Of a stretch of DNA of 64,000 nt, positions 32,690-43,730 are shown one piece after another. The DNA is from Madurella fahalii (lineage: Eukaryota > Ascomycota > Sordariomycetes > Sordariales). The notes beneath the pieces are model-generated. The model did no database searches and was not told the origin of the DNA. It worked only from the letters and a program-made list of their open reading frames with translations. Position 1 is the stretch's first letter, and the number at the start of each line of letters is the position of its first letter. The stretch covers positions 496,001-560,000 of the forward strand of contig CM056879.1 of NCBI GenBank assembly GCA_029876055.1, read 5' to 3'. Made by a program: the position numbers and the translations under genes.

Positions 32690-35106
32690 ATGACAACGGA
32701 CACTCGCAACATGGCAGTATTCCGTTCTACCCGCAAAGACTTTGTCGTCACATCTCAGTTCTGTCCTCGACGTCCATACGTAGAGCTACGACTTCCCGAG
32801 AACGTCTTGGTCGTGGACAGCATCGTCTTCACAACAATTTCTCACGACCAAGGGGAGTTTCCACGTTGGTTGGTGGAGTTTCGGCGTCTTGCTGACCATT
32901 TCCAGGCTTCTGTGACAACAAGGACATCATTGGCACGTACAACTTCTCAACAACCTGGTTTGACGCAAGCGTTTCAAGGCCTCTGGGGCGGGATTATATC
33001 ACACCCCTATCAGTACAGATCAACAAGGCCGGCATCTGGGAGTATCAAACTTACATCAATCGGTGGACGGCGAAGGACGGAGACAGGACTAAAGCTGGAT
33101 TTGTATCGGCTCTCCGCGGTGGCGATACGATCCAGGTCGTTCCGAGAGCGCGCTGGCTGGCATGGAAAAACTTCATCGGCCAAGTCACCATCGAGGCACA
33201 CTGCCGTCTTGTCGAGCCTGGTTCAACATCGAGGCCAATTAGTGTGACTACGGGGAACCCGGAAGTCCACAGTGGGATTCTTCTCTATTCTCCACTGGAC
33301 AAGGGCCGTAAGGAGATCAGACTCCTGTCGCTGTACCCGGGGGAGGCCCATGACCCGCTGAGATGTCAGCTCGTTGTGGTTGGGTTACATGACGCCAGCA
33401 CGCCGCCTTTCCAGGCGCTGTCGTACTGCTGGGGCAGTCCCGCCAATCGGAAACCGATGCAGGTGCTCTCCTCGATTGATGGTCTGGACCTACAGCAACA
33501 CGTCCTCCACATCACTGCCAGCCTCGACGACGCTCTCCGCCATCTACGCAAGGGACTCACAGCTCCCCGACTCCTCTGGGTCGACGCCGTGTGTATCAAC
33601 CAGGATGACATCGACGAGCGCGGCAGCCAAGTCAGCATTATGGGGGACATTTACACCACGGCAGCGTCCGTCGTCATCTGGCTGGGCGTCGCAAACGATA
33701 ACATCAGAGAGGCTATCGAGCGCATCAGGAGTGTCTTTGCGGGGTACGATCGCCCAACAATAACGAAGCGGGATCGGGAAGCGTACATGGCCCGCGTGAG
33801 AGATGCGGCGGAGAACTGGAATGCATTGTACGGGTTCTTGATCCGAGACCTGGCGCTTTTTTTCAGCTACCCCTGGTTCCGCCGCATCTGGGTCGTGCAG
33901 GAGGCGTGGTTGGCGAGGAGTGCAGTGATCCACTGCGGGGAGGAAACCATGCCGTGGAAAATAGCGATGCTGGCGTACTGCTGGATGGTGGACACGGGCG
34001 AGGCCCTCCCTGATGCAGTACAGGAGCCGCTGCCGTCGTTATGGGCACGGCTGGCCAACCGTCCAGAGGAGGATGGAAACTCCGACAACGACAATGCTTC
34101 TTCACAATCGCGTCTGAACATCCTCGACCTAGTCATGGAGGGCGCGGCTCTCAGCGCAACTGACCAGCGGGACAAGATCTTTGCCCTGTTCGGCCTCGGA
34201 CGTGAAACACACTCGTTGCCAGCCGTCGCGCCCCTGCTACGGCCCGACTACGCAAAGACAGCGAGTCAGGTCTACATCGATTTTACCCTGTGGTGGATCG
34301 AACAGTACAAGTCCCTGGACATCCTCTCGGCCGTCCACACCATCCCAGGCCGCACCTGGCAGAGCCTGCACTGTCCGGTAGTATCTCAGCCCGACCCCCT
34401 GTCTCCTCCCGATGGGCACCCCTCTTGGGCCCTGTCCCCATACAACTCGGGCAAGATGCGCTGGCTGGAGAGGACTCTGGTTCGCCACCCCGGCGCCCGC
34501 GCATCGGGTGGAACGACCGCCTCGCTGGCGCTTTGCGATATGTCGGAACCGGGGCGCCTCACCCTCGCCGGGGTGCGCATCGGAAGCCTCGTAAAAATCT
34601 CGCCATACCCCTTTCTCGACATGCCCGACGACGAGCTCAAAGATGCCTACGAGTGGCTGTTTGACCCTGCTGGGGTGGCCACGACGTGGTGCGTCACGGC
34701 GTCGCTGGTCAATGACGATCCCGAGTCGTATTCGCGGGTTCTGCGGGACCATCGCGGGACACACAGGAAAGAGTTGGCCGCCCGGGACCGAAGACAGCGC
34801 AAGGATGTTCAAGATGGGGGCGGGGATGGCGAGCATGGCATGGAAGATGAAGGAGCAAGTTTCCCCTGCCTTGACAAATGCTTCTTCGAATTGGACGATG
34901 GATCCGTTGGCCTGTGTCCGGCAGGTTCTCGTATGGGGGACGTCATTGTACTTCTGTTCGGGGGTAATGTGGCCTATCTCTTACGTCCCGTTTCAGAGCG
35001 GACATTCAAGTTTGTCGGGGAGTGTTTTGTAAACGGAAAGATGGATGGGAGTGCGATGCCAAGGGGCGAGACGGACTCCAGGGTGGAGCGTTTTTCCTTA
35101 GTATAA
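32690..35106 (+). CDS. HET-domain protein with N-terminal beta-rich domain
   Basis: HET domains trigger cell death in fungal heterokaryon incompatibility. Exon 1 starts at ATG 32690 (MTTDTRNMAVFRSTRKDF) and reads VDSIVFTTISHDQG. After a short intron near 32870-32920 the frame reopens (DNKDIIGTYNFSTTWFDA). From there it runs without a stop into the HET domain: FQALSYCWGSP, APRLLWVDAVCINQDDIDER, then IYTTAASVVIWLG and PWFRRIWVVQEAWLA, all classical HET signatures. The total is about 790 residues. The intron could be 41 nt (donor GTTGGT, acceptor TTCCAG) or 50 nt (donor GTGGAG, acceptor AACAAG). If translation began only at 33244 it would need a GTG start, so the fused model is better. The HET core is intact. 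Confidence 0.8.
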
Positions 35107-35433
35107 TAAATACTCAGCAGCGGATTGTGCGTGTGCTCCCCCGTGATGCCCTTGGCGCCGAGTTGTCTTGTTAGGAGGGAATTCGATGTGGTGATGTACC
35201 CGTTGCGGTGATCTTGCCCTTGCCGGCGTCGGTCAAGCCCCGAAATGATACTGCTAAGACGTTCGGCTTCATTCCAACAGAAGGTTCCAATGTAAAGCCA
35301 GGAAGCAGGTCGTTTTACGATAAATAGTAAGTTATCACTCCTTTCGCGAATAGCCCCAACTTCAACGCAGCACACTGTGTACAGTACCAGGTAACTTACG
35401 GAATCGAAATAAAAGTCTTACTCAGCTCCGCAG
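35107..35433. other. Short intergenic gap between convergent genes
   Basis: The 3' flanks of the HET gene and the exonuclease gene. No feature seen. Confidence 0.5.
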
Positions 35434-36683
35434 TCAGTCTGAGTAGTCTGGCGGAGACTTGGGCCAGGTATCCCAGTCAACAACGTCTTCCCACCGCTCT
35501 ATCTCCACGCCATCATCATCATCATCCGACGACACCCAGGCAACAGCGGCGCTCGAGCTCCCCCCGTTGCCGATTTCTTCTTCTTCTTCTTCGTCTTCTT
35601 CGTCCTCCCCTGTTTCCCCGGGGCCCAATTCTTAGCCGCCCAGGTCTCCAACTCCCTCGGGTTCCGTAGGCACCACATCACCAACTCTCGCACAGCTAAC
35701 ACATCTTCCAGGCTATCGTGATGCTTATCAGTCCCTGCTGCCGGGGCCGCCGCTCTAATCCTTAACCCCAGCAGCTCTCGGCAAAGCCTCTCTAATCCCG
35801 CCATTCTCCCAACCTTCTGTGTCCCGCTGAAGACTGGCTCCGCAGTCATGATCGCGCAGTCTACGATCTTGCCGTGCAGCACGCGCAGCGCCTGCAGGTC
35901 ACAATTCACCGAGTGGCCAACGATGATGGTGTTCTCGTCCACATGCTCCCATAGCCTGTCCCGCGCCCCTTCTCTGCCTACCGGGATGGCGGCTCCGCTC
36001 GCGACGGCGACAGCTATGACCATGGGTGAGATTCCGGTGATGCCGGTGCGCCAGTCGGTAACCCGCAATGCCGGCTTCACCAGGGTATCGACCAGCGTTT
36101 CCCCGGTGAAGAAGTCGATGAGGGAGAGAGCGACGACCTCGTCGTCGGAGCGCGACGAGCTGGTGCCGACCATCTCGCAGTCGAGGACGACGGCTTTGCG
36201 CTTCGGTACGAGTGGGTTGCACCGCGGGGTGCGCACGTACGCCGAGTATGCGGTGGCTGGGAGGTTAGGGTCCGGCTCGAGAACGTACTTTTCTAACCGG
36301 AGGCGGTGCAGGCTGTGGCACCTCGGTACGATAAGAGCGTGCAGGGCCGCCATCTCGGCCGCCTGGAGGACGGTGTAGGCGTTGCCTCTGCATATGATGG
36401 AGCTAATTGTTGCTACGGCGGGTGCTTCTGTTGGCGCCGGAACGACACCCGGCGCAGGACGGGTGGCGGAATTCGGCCCCTTCGGCGGTGAGGGGTGGGC
36501 GGGCGAGTCTCGCCTGTGCTGATCTAGCGCTGCGGCGCTTATGAAGACCCGTTTGCATGGTTTACAGTGTGGGTGCCTCTTCGCAGCGGCGTGGGAGGTG
36601 AGGGCTTCTCGAGTCTTGAAGGACTTGTTGCACAGCCTGCATTCTTGCGTGACTGAGCCCCTGTGCTGCGCGGACTGATACAT
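35434..36683 (-). CDS. C2H2 zinc-finger 3'-5' exonuclease (DEDDh), two-frame C terminus
   Basis: It starts at ATG 36683 (MYQSAQHRGSV). Two zinc-finger-like segments follow (CRLCNKSFKTREALTSH and CKPCKRVFISAAALDQH). A DEDDh exonuclease domain comes next: AVVLDCEMVG (Asp, Glu), TIIVGHSVNCDLQAL (Asp) and HHDSLEDVLAVRELVMW (His, Asp). The fold is that of the REXO4/ISG20-type RNase family. Near 35625 the original frame turns into Lys/Met runs ending at 35499. The -1 frame instead reads an acidic stretch (GEDEEDEEEEEE) to VVDWDTWPKSPPDYSD and a stop at 35434. The second frame looks like the genuine C terminus, so a one-base indel, a sequencing error or a -1 shift at CCCCGGGG is implied. The catalytic core is unaffected. 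Confidence 0.85.
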
Positions 36684-36802
36684 GATAAAGTCGTGGTGGT
36701 TATAGGTATTGGAGACGATGCAAAAAACTCCTTATCGACGACTGGGCCTGCCCTGGTGTTGAAGGTGATCACTGTCGGATTCAGAGCGGGGTATGTGTCC
36801 AA

Positions 36803-38064
36803 TTAGAATTTACAATCACACGCTCGCCAACTCGGTCCGTGACGGTGCCGCGTGTCACGGGGTTTAACTGAGGACAGCCGCGTAATTGGATGTTTAAGGT
36901 CGCACCAGCAACTAGGGGTAAGCAACTGCCTTTCTACATAATATATGACTTTTCCACTGTTGAAGCTGATACCCTAAGAGACCCGTAGAAGAGCGTTTAT
37001 GTAGCAGTATTATCGTAGGTGTATTACTACACAGTATGCTACAGGAGTCGGGTACGACAGTAAGACCTAGTAGGATGCTAAAGAAAGCAAGAAGTTGGTG
37101 TTACAGTAAACTTTACACTAATTAGAACAAAGAATCCTACAGTGGACTGTGTATCGAAAGATAGAAGAATATAGCGGCCGGTATGTTATGGAAAGCTTGC
37201 TAAAACGTTGATTGTTAGCTGTTGCTTGCTTGAAGGAAGAAAACTATTTACAGGAGCCTAGCGGCCAGCCCCGTGAAGTTGACTTGTCGCTTCGTGACGC
37301 TACTAGATTTATTGGCAGAAGGAACGGCACACCCGGCGAGGGGGAAAACGGAATAGAACATAAGAATAATATTTGCGTTCAAGTAAGTAGAGCCCAATAA
37401 GATTTGGGTAACCCCTGGGTACCTTTGGGTGTGTAATCTCCTATTCTACCTTGCCCAACAGACAGTCTGAGTGGGTCTGAGCATAGGTGCTCTTGATTGC
37501 TAAATCATCACCGGACATTCCGGAAGAGAAAGACTAATTAGACGTGGACGGGCTTTTTATTTACTCGGGGGACAGGAGTGATTCAGATTGGTGATGATTG
37601 GGCTGAAAGCATGCTGGGCCTGGAAGACTTCGAATACAAGAAGTACGGCATTGTTGTGCCGTCCTAAGTAGTATCTCATAACTCTCATGGAGTAAGCCCA
37701 ATTCTACTCAATGGAAGCTAGAAGTCCCTTTTGCCGGCGCGCTGAACCTAATTCTGGTGAGAAAAAAAAATCCTGTTCTCACTGCCTACCTACCGAGACG
37801 GTTAGGTAGCGGCCGAATGGTTTCTATTGGAGTGGTCCGTGGGGTATGATTGACTGGAGAGCTATTGGTACATTGGCTGCGTGATACGATAGGATATGCA
37901 TAATGCCGGCGAATATAACCAATCAATTAGTTAACCCCTCGCTCTGGGATGTTGTGCGGACCCAATCTCTTTGTCTTCCATCTCTCCAAGCTCGCCCCCT
38001 TCTAGTCACCCATTTCACAATTACTTCAATTACTATTATGGTTTCAATGACCAACTAAGTCGAG
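36803..38064. other. Intergenic, no gene seen
   Basis: A TA-rich patch at about 36930-37160 resembles decayed repeat DNA. The remainder shows no supported gene before the tRNA. Confidence 0.4.
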
Positions 38065-38149
38065 GCGCGGTTAGTTCAGTGGTTAGAATTCTCGCTTCCC
38101 ATCCCACTTGGAATAGCGAGTGACCCGAGTTCGAATCTCGGATCGCGCA
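38065..38149 (+). tRNA. tRNA-Gly(CCC) with a 13-nt intron
   Basis: The acceptor stem GCGCGGT pairs with ATCGCGC, followed by discriminator A. The D arm has the A-box TTAGTTCAGTGGTTAG. The anticodon stem CTCGC/GCGAG encloses TTCCCA, a 13-nt intron, then A, giving anticodon CCC at the usual 34-36 position, with the intron after base 37. The T arm is CCGAG-TTCGAAT-CTCGG, a perfect B box. A short T run at 38161 can act as the Pol III terminator. CCA is not encoded, as expected for a nuclear gene. Confidence 0.93.
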
Positions 38150-39149
38150 AATCATTTTGACTTTTTGTCACGTTTGCATTTGAATCCCTTTGCTATCTTA
38201 TGTTTTTATTGATGAATGCCGCCATCCAGAGGTTATGCTCTTTGGTACTGTACAACCCTGTTGGCCAACAGACAGTCGATCAGATGCTACTCAGGATTGC
38301 TCAGGAGAGCGTCGGAAAGGCTTAGACAAGTAGGCAGTTCTCTGCAAGCCAATGCAGTCCAAGAAAATAAGAATAGCAACTCTTCGCGAGAATTTAGCGA
38401 GTCTTTTTTTCTGCTACCGGGATTGATGAATGTCAATTCATTCCCAAGCTTGCCATTGTCCTTTCAAATTTCAGGTCTCGCAGCCGTGCCTCTAACTTAC
38501 TTATCCACCCTAGAATCCAGCACGCAGGTCTCGAACGCTCTCAAGCCCTCGGTTCAGCTTCTATCATCCTTTATAACATCCTCGGAGTCTTAACTGTATT
38601 AGTAGTTCTGCAATCGAGGCCCAACATCTTGCTGAGCTATCCGCCCCCTCTACGCGTCGATGTCGGGGATATCTAGAAGAGAATAGTCGAAGACCGAAGG
38701 TATATAGAATAGAATAGTTATAAGACGGCTGTCGAAGACAACCCTATCAGATATGAATCCAGCCCTCACTTATTCTTCAAGATTTCACCTCTTTGATACG
38801 GCCATTTGCCTGGTCTATGTCTGATAAGATAGAGGGAAGTCTTTTCATTCTACTATTTCATCTTGTTGTCAAGTTCCGTTCGATGATCTTGAGCGTTACT
38901 CTCTGTGGAGACATCTCGCTACAGTCGGCGTATCCATGGTGACACATCTAGACGCACAGGTGGACACACAGGATCTCAAGTTTATACAGCAGCAAGACCT
39001 GCAGTAGCAGACGTGTAAGAGCTAAGCCGAACGGAGACTGACAAGCTATTGTGTATGCGAAAAGCGAGTTGTCAACTGTGCCAAACCCACAGGCGGAGTC
39101 ATAGGATAATTTGCAATTAGGTTCGTATGATGGTGCAACATCAGGATAC
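38150..39149. other. Intergenic, no gene seen
   Basis: A frame at 38216-38593 has no recognisable content and atypical composition, so I do not call it. No repeats were identified. Confidence 0.35.
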
Positions 39150-40907
39150 CTACACAATCTCCACCGTAGTTCGTTCCATTTGCAGCAAGCTATCATCATC
39201 CCATTCCAACTCTTCAACCCATCCAATCCGACGGTATTGCTCTGAAGAGTGTCCTGTTGCCTCAAGAATGATGTATCCAACCAAGACTGGCTTACTCGTC
39301 ATGAGCGTCATCGTGGGCAATCTGTCCTTCTTTCGACCAAGTAGTAAGCAACGAAATGTGCGCCCAGATAATGCGATACCTTCTAACGGGGCGTCGAGGA
39401 GAACTTGTCCCTCGCTATCATACCCTCTTGGCCTGTAAAAGAGACACGTTGGATCGCAACTCTTAGGCTTAAAGTTGAACCGACGGTCTCGTATGACACT
39501 CTCAATCCGTATCACACCGCTAGACACGGAACCATAGGAGTTTTCTTCGACACCGGCACTGCGTCTTGGAGGCGATGAATACCTCGAGGGCAACTGATGT
39601 CGATGTCTCCAGTATTCTCGATGCGAGCTTGGCGTCGTGCTCTGTTCTGGCTGGGTGCTGGGCGATGGTGACACCTTCACATCAATAACCGTGGCCAACC
39701 ATTCCCATCTATGTATGCCGACCACGGCGAACTTGGCGATCGCATCGACTGCCACCCATGACCAAGTAGGAGCAATTTGTTTTGCCGGTCGTCGCGGGCC
39801 TCCTGTTCGGTAATACCGTGTGTGCCAAGCGAGACCCTCGACCAGGTTCTCTCTCCAGATGCCTGCAGCGTATTGGTCGGGGTGATAAACATTGGTTCTC
39901 TTTGCCATCCTCGATAGAGCCATCCGCTTATCGGAGTTGTAGGTGAAGTGCGCCAAGCTGTACCGCTCTATCTGTCGATACCAGGCCCAGCAGAGATTTT
40001 CTCGTCTGGAGTACTTCATCAGGCTCCCAAGGTTCATAGAAACCTCCTTCTGGAGATTTTTGTGCACTGCTTGAGACTCTTGAACAGTTAGGCCACCCGG
40101 GCGGTATTCCGAGGCTCTGATCCCTGAGCACTCCCAATAGAGGGCATGCGCGGTCCAGTGCAGTATTCTCGGCGATAGCGCCCGTTCTTGGAAAGCCCAT
40201 CCCCGTTCATAGAGCGGAGACATGACGACGGAATCCCACCACAGTGGTGTGTCGGGATGTAGATAGAGTGTTTCTGTTTTGCCTTCCGCGATCCAGGGGT
40301 CAGAGCACAGGAAGCCAGCGGGAATCGCGGGGCTAGCTTCTCAAGAAAGCAGCCATCAGCGCTGTCCACTGCCCCAGTAGCTGCAATAGTGCACAGTGTG
40401 TTTCCATAATAGTCGCCCATGCGAAGCGATTCCGCTTCCCAGTCGCCGCTGTGACCGTCCGAGGACTGGATGATGCATAACCCATCTACCCACAAATAGC
40501 GTTCGCCGAGTACTCTGGTGAGTTGGATTGCATCGCGAATTGTCTTGGGGAGAGAGCTGACATCCAGTTTCTTCATCCGCTCTGCCAAGTTGGCAGCTGT
40601 TGTCTTGGCAGACTCGTTGCTGCGGCCCCAACGGTAGCTTAGAACGAGGTATTGGACCGTCAACGTACTCGACTTTCGTCTCATCGCGGGGCCCGTTTGA
40701 GACTTTATGGATGAGATACTGGTACAGCAGTTGGCAGAGATTGCAGCCTGCAGCCGCAGACTGCTCGAGGCTAGGAAAATCGGCATGATGCTCGATTTTG
40801 GCACCTTCAGACTCGGCCGAGACGGCGAATTCGGTCGTTATGGGAGCGCACTTGGTGCACCTCTGGAAATTCATCATCGTGGAGGGATGGGGAGACATGA
40901 TGATCAT
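39150..40907 (-). pseudogene. Broken HET-domain gene
   Basis: Three frames are needed. The first (ATG 40907) gives the usual HET-protein N terminus with SAAAGCNLCQLLYQYL. It then changes frame near 40660 directly into LTVQYLVLSYRWG, losing the roughly 80-100 residues normally between the two. The second frame carries the HET core: LPKTIRDAIQLTRVLGERYL, WVDGLCIIQSSDGHSGDW and LCTIAATGAVDSADGCFLE. Near 40331-40347 it shifts by one base into the third frame, FLCSDPWIAEGKTETLYL to SPLYERGWAFQERALSPRI, which runs to 39150. One shift plus an internal deletion abolish a functional product unless these are assembly errors. Confidence 0.8.
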
Positions 40908-41586
40908 TTCCGCTTGATCAGAGTAAGATCGTCTGGTACAGGCAGACAACCTAACTCAATGTAAGCCAGACCAAAGGTTAGAGTGGGGAGTGGAATTGGT
41001 GATTTCCGCCCAACCCATGACGCCGCCCAAAAGGCTCACCATCATCACCGTGTTCGGGCGAGTGTCTACGAGGGTCGAATTGGAGTGCTCGTGAGTCGAG
41101 AATCCCTTCGTAATCCCAATTGGGTCATAGTTAACGTCACTGGAGACATATGGCGCTTGGGATGATGATGATGCACAGCGATGGAAATTGTTTAAGGGCA
41201 ACTTTCGGCGATGACACTAGTTATGTTGTTTTCTGCAACGGAATTGTAGTTGTTGCACGATAACTTAGGTATACATAATACAACGGCGCTAAAATAAATT
41301 ACAACCTAGAACATATTTCTAGGCACGTTCTACTAAGCTTAGTATTTACTACTAGGCAAGTTTCTGGCTGCCCGCTACATACTAAAGTAAGGTACGTTAA
41401 GTTTTCGGGCTATCTCTGTTAGGTAAGGTATTTTTGCTGAGGAGGGAAGCCCTCAGTTATTGCACATGTGGAGTCAGAACATAGGAAAAATGTTAGGTTA
41501 CAAAATAATGTTTATCTTATCGCTGAAAGCGAACTGTTTCTACTACGTCGACCAGTCCAGCTTAAATAGCAACCGGGCGATTAAGA
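40908..41586. other. Intergenic; decayed AT-rich patch
   Basis: A TA-rich stretch at about 41270-41420 is probably repeat remains. No gene is supported. Confidence 0.4.
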
Positions 41587-42366
41587 TCATTTAGAGCTGC
41601 TCTTGTTCGGGCTCGTAACCGCGCTGCTCTTGTCCGGGCTCGTAACCGAGCTGCTGGCAGTCAGGTCCGCAGTTGAACTGATACTATGGATGCTCATGTC
41701 TGAGCCGATACTATGGATGCTTGAGACGGCCGACACGAAAACGCAGTCGTCGGTATCTTTTTCGTCATCGGGTTCGCTATTGCCTGTGATCAACTTGAAG
41801 ATTCTGGAAAGGAAGCCCGCCCGATTCTCCGGGACTTGGTTACACGCGGCGTCTTGGCCATCACAGGAACGAGGAGACGGTGGGTCATTTTCATTTTCGG
41901 CAGGAGAAGGAGACTCCTTCTCCTTCTCCGGCGGAGGGCTGACCTTCTCCCATTCCGTCTCTAGAACGAGATATGTCGCCTCAGGCTCCGGCGTTCCGTG
42001 GCCAAACTTGCACTCGTCACACAGTCCCCGCACATGGGAAACCAGTGCGCAGGTGTTGGTGGTCATGCCGCGGATTGTCGCAGGGCATGTCGACTCCAAC
42101 CCGAGTTGCAAAGTGCCGTCTGCCTTGACGTTCTCCTTCTTGTAAAACGCGCAGTGCAGCCACTTCAGGGACTCTTCGAGTGGCTCCCATTGGAATCTGC
42201 GCTGAAAGTCTTTAGGGCGGCGCAAGAAGTACCCTGTTGGCGACAGCTTGTGCCTGACATGAACAGGAATGTCAGCACGGGTGCGGACGAAGATGTGGTG
42301 CGGGCATCTCAAGGTGTCACGCTCCGGGCAGATGCAGATGAGGTGAGTTGCTTTAAGTTTGCACAT
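41587..42366 (-). CDS. Hypothetical Cys-containing protein, ~259 aa
   Basis: The start at ATG 42366 (MCKLKATHLICICPERDTL) is the first in the frame; the frame opens upstream without an ATG, so an extra 5' exon is possible. The first 150 residues carry scattered Cys/His (CICPERDTLRCPHH, TCPATIRGMTTNTCALVSHV, LCDECKFGHG), suggesting metal binding. The C-terminal half is acidic, Ser/Pro-rich and probably disordered, ending in imperfect repeats (SSVTSPDKSSAVTSPNKSS). I do not recognise a family. Confidence 0.55.
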   Translation of the reverse strand: MCKLKATHLICICPERDTLRCPHHIFVRTRADIPVHVRHKLSPTGYFLRRPKDFQRRFQWEPLEESLKWLHCAFYKKENVKADGTLQLGLESTCPATIRGMTTNTCALVSHVRGLCDECKFGHGTPEPEATYLVLETEWEKVSPPPEKEKESPSPAENENDPPSPRSCDGQDAACNQVPENRAGFLSRIFKLITGNSEPDDEKDTDDCVFVSAVSSIHSIGSDMSIHSISSTADLTASSSVTSPDKSSAVTSPNKSSSK

Positions 42367-42423
42367 ATTGACTTTAGTCCAGGTTACTATGGCTTCAAGT
42401 TTGGTGTCTGCAAGAGCTGCCAA

Positions 42424-43730
42424 GGGATTGATCCGTGGGTTGTGGCTGTGGACTCTACGAGTTCTCGACTTACCTTACTCTATCGGCTGTTAAATAGTGA
42501 ATCTTGCGAGACATTGTGGCCGCGCCATGGTCATGTAGAAGTGGAAGAAGCCGTGGTTTGTTCCACCTGTTTCACGTATATTCATTCGTTCTGGGTGGAC
42601 AATACCTAATTAGCATCCATGTTCTTCCACGGTCCTTTATCTCGAGGCTCATAGTTTTCACCAGTCCCCCTGAATCAATCAAACATTTGCCCAACCAGTC
42701 CCTCCGCTATATGAATTGTTCAAAAATAATCACGACAACCTATGCACTCACCTGACAACAATCAATTTGAAAACGGTAAAAGTTTCCTTTCACCCGTGGT
42801 TCTGAACCACTCGTGGCTGGCACTGTATCGATTAGAAGGGACAGCTGACCAGGACGGGGAGCGGTAGGCAGCATAGAACCCGCAGCACTTATCCATTGCG
42901 AAAGGGTGAACCCAATTTGATGAAAAAGCTTATGGGGTACCGGGCGGGGGGTATTTCCCCGCCGTTTGGTGGAGGATTCCGCTTCGGTTTAGGACAGGGT
43001 AGTGCGCTGAATCTTGAACCGCCTACCTGAAGCTATTATCGGGGGAGAAGATTCCTGGCAACGAGAAGTGGATGCGGGCTGCGGAGTAATTGTTCGCCTG
43101 GAGAAAAAGGGGGGAAGAGGGTGGGGTGGGGGTCAAAGTGACCTCGCATTCCGTCGAAGTATCATGAGTCGTGGCGAGAAGCCGAGCGGCGCAACCTAGT
43201 AATTGATTCAATTATGTTGCATTTAACCACATCGACCTTCACCGCGGCTAGGCAAGGGCTTGGTCAGTTGTATATCGTCTAACACCTTGGAAATGGTAAT
43301 GACAGTGACCGATATTCTCGAGATAAACTATCCGAATTCAGATCGGGAACGCTAGATAACTGTACGGCTATCTTTCCGAAGCCTACCATCCATATCTGTA
43401 CCGCCTCCATTTCGGACGGCTAGCAACAGCGTTGTCCGCGTTTCCAGTCATGGAGATTCGAAGATACAACGCAATTTATAGAAGAATCGGACAATCTGAG
43501 AGATTTAAATACCGCGCCATTTGTTATACAGACTATCGGCTTATTAGCTGTTGGCCACCAAAGAATAACCTAGAGTTCCAAAAAGGGATGACGACATGGA
43601 GACTCTGGCCTCCATGTAACATCCGATTAACGTGTCACTATAGAACATTCATGAATGTCAAGGAACATCACTCTGATCGTACCTAGTACCCGTATATCAT
43701 ATGCGACTAGCACAGCCGTGGCTCTCGCTG
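42424..43730. other. Intergenic, no gene seen
   Basis: Mixed sequence without supportable coding or repeats. The upstream region of the Cys-containing gene lies at the left. Confidence 0.4.

Noticed and set aside
38216..38593. Open frame of 125 codons after the tRNA
   Set aside because: No domain, no splice context and unremarkable composition; likely chance.
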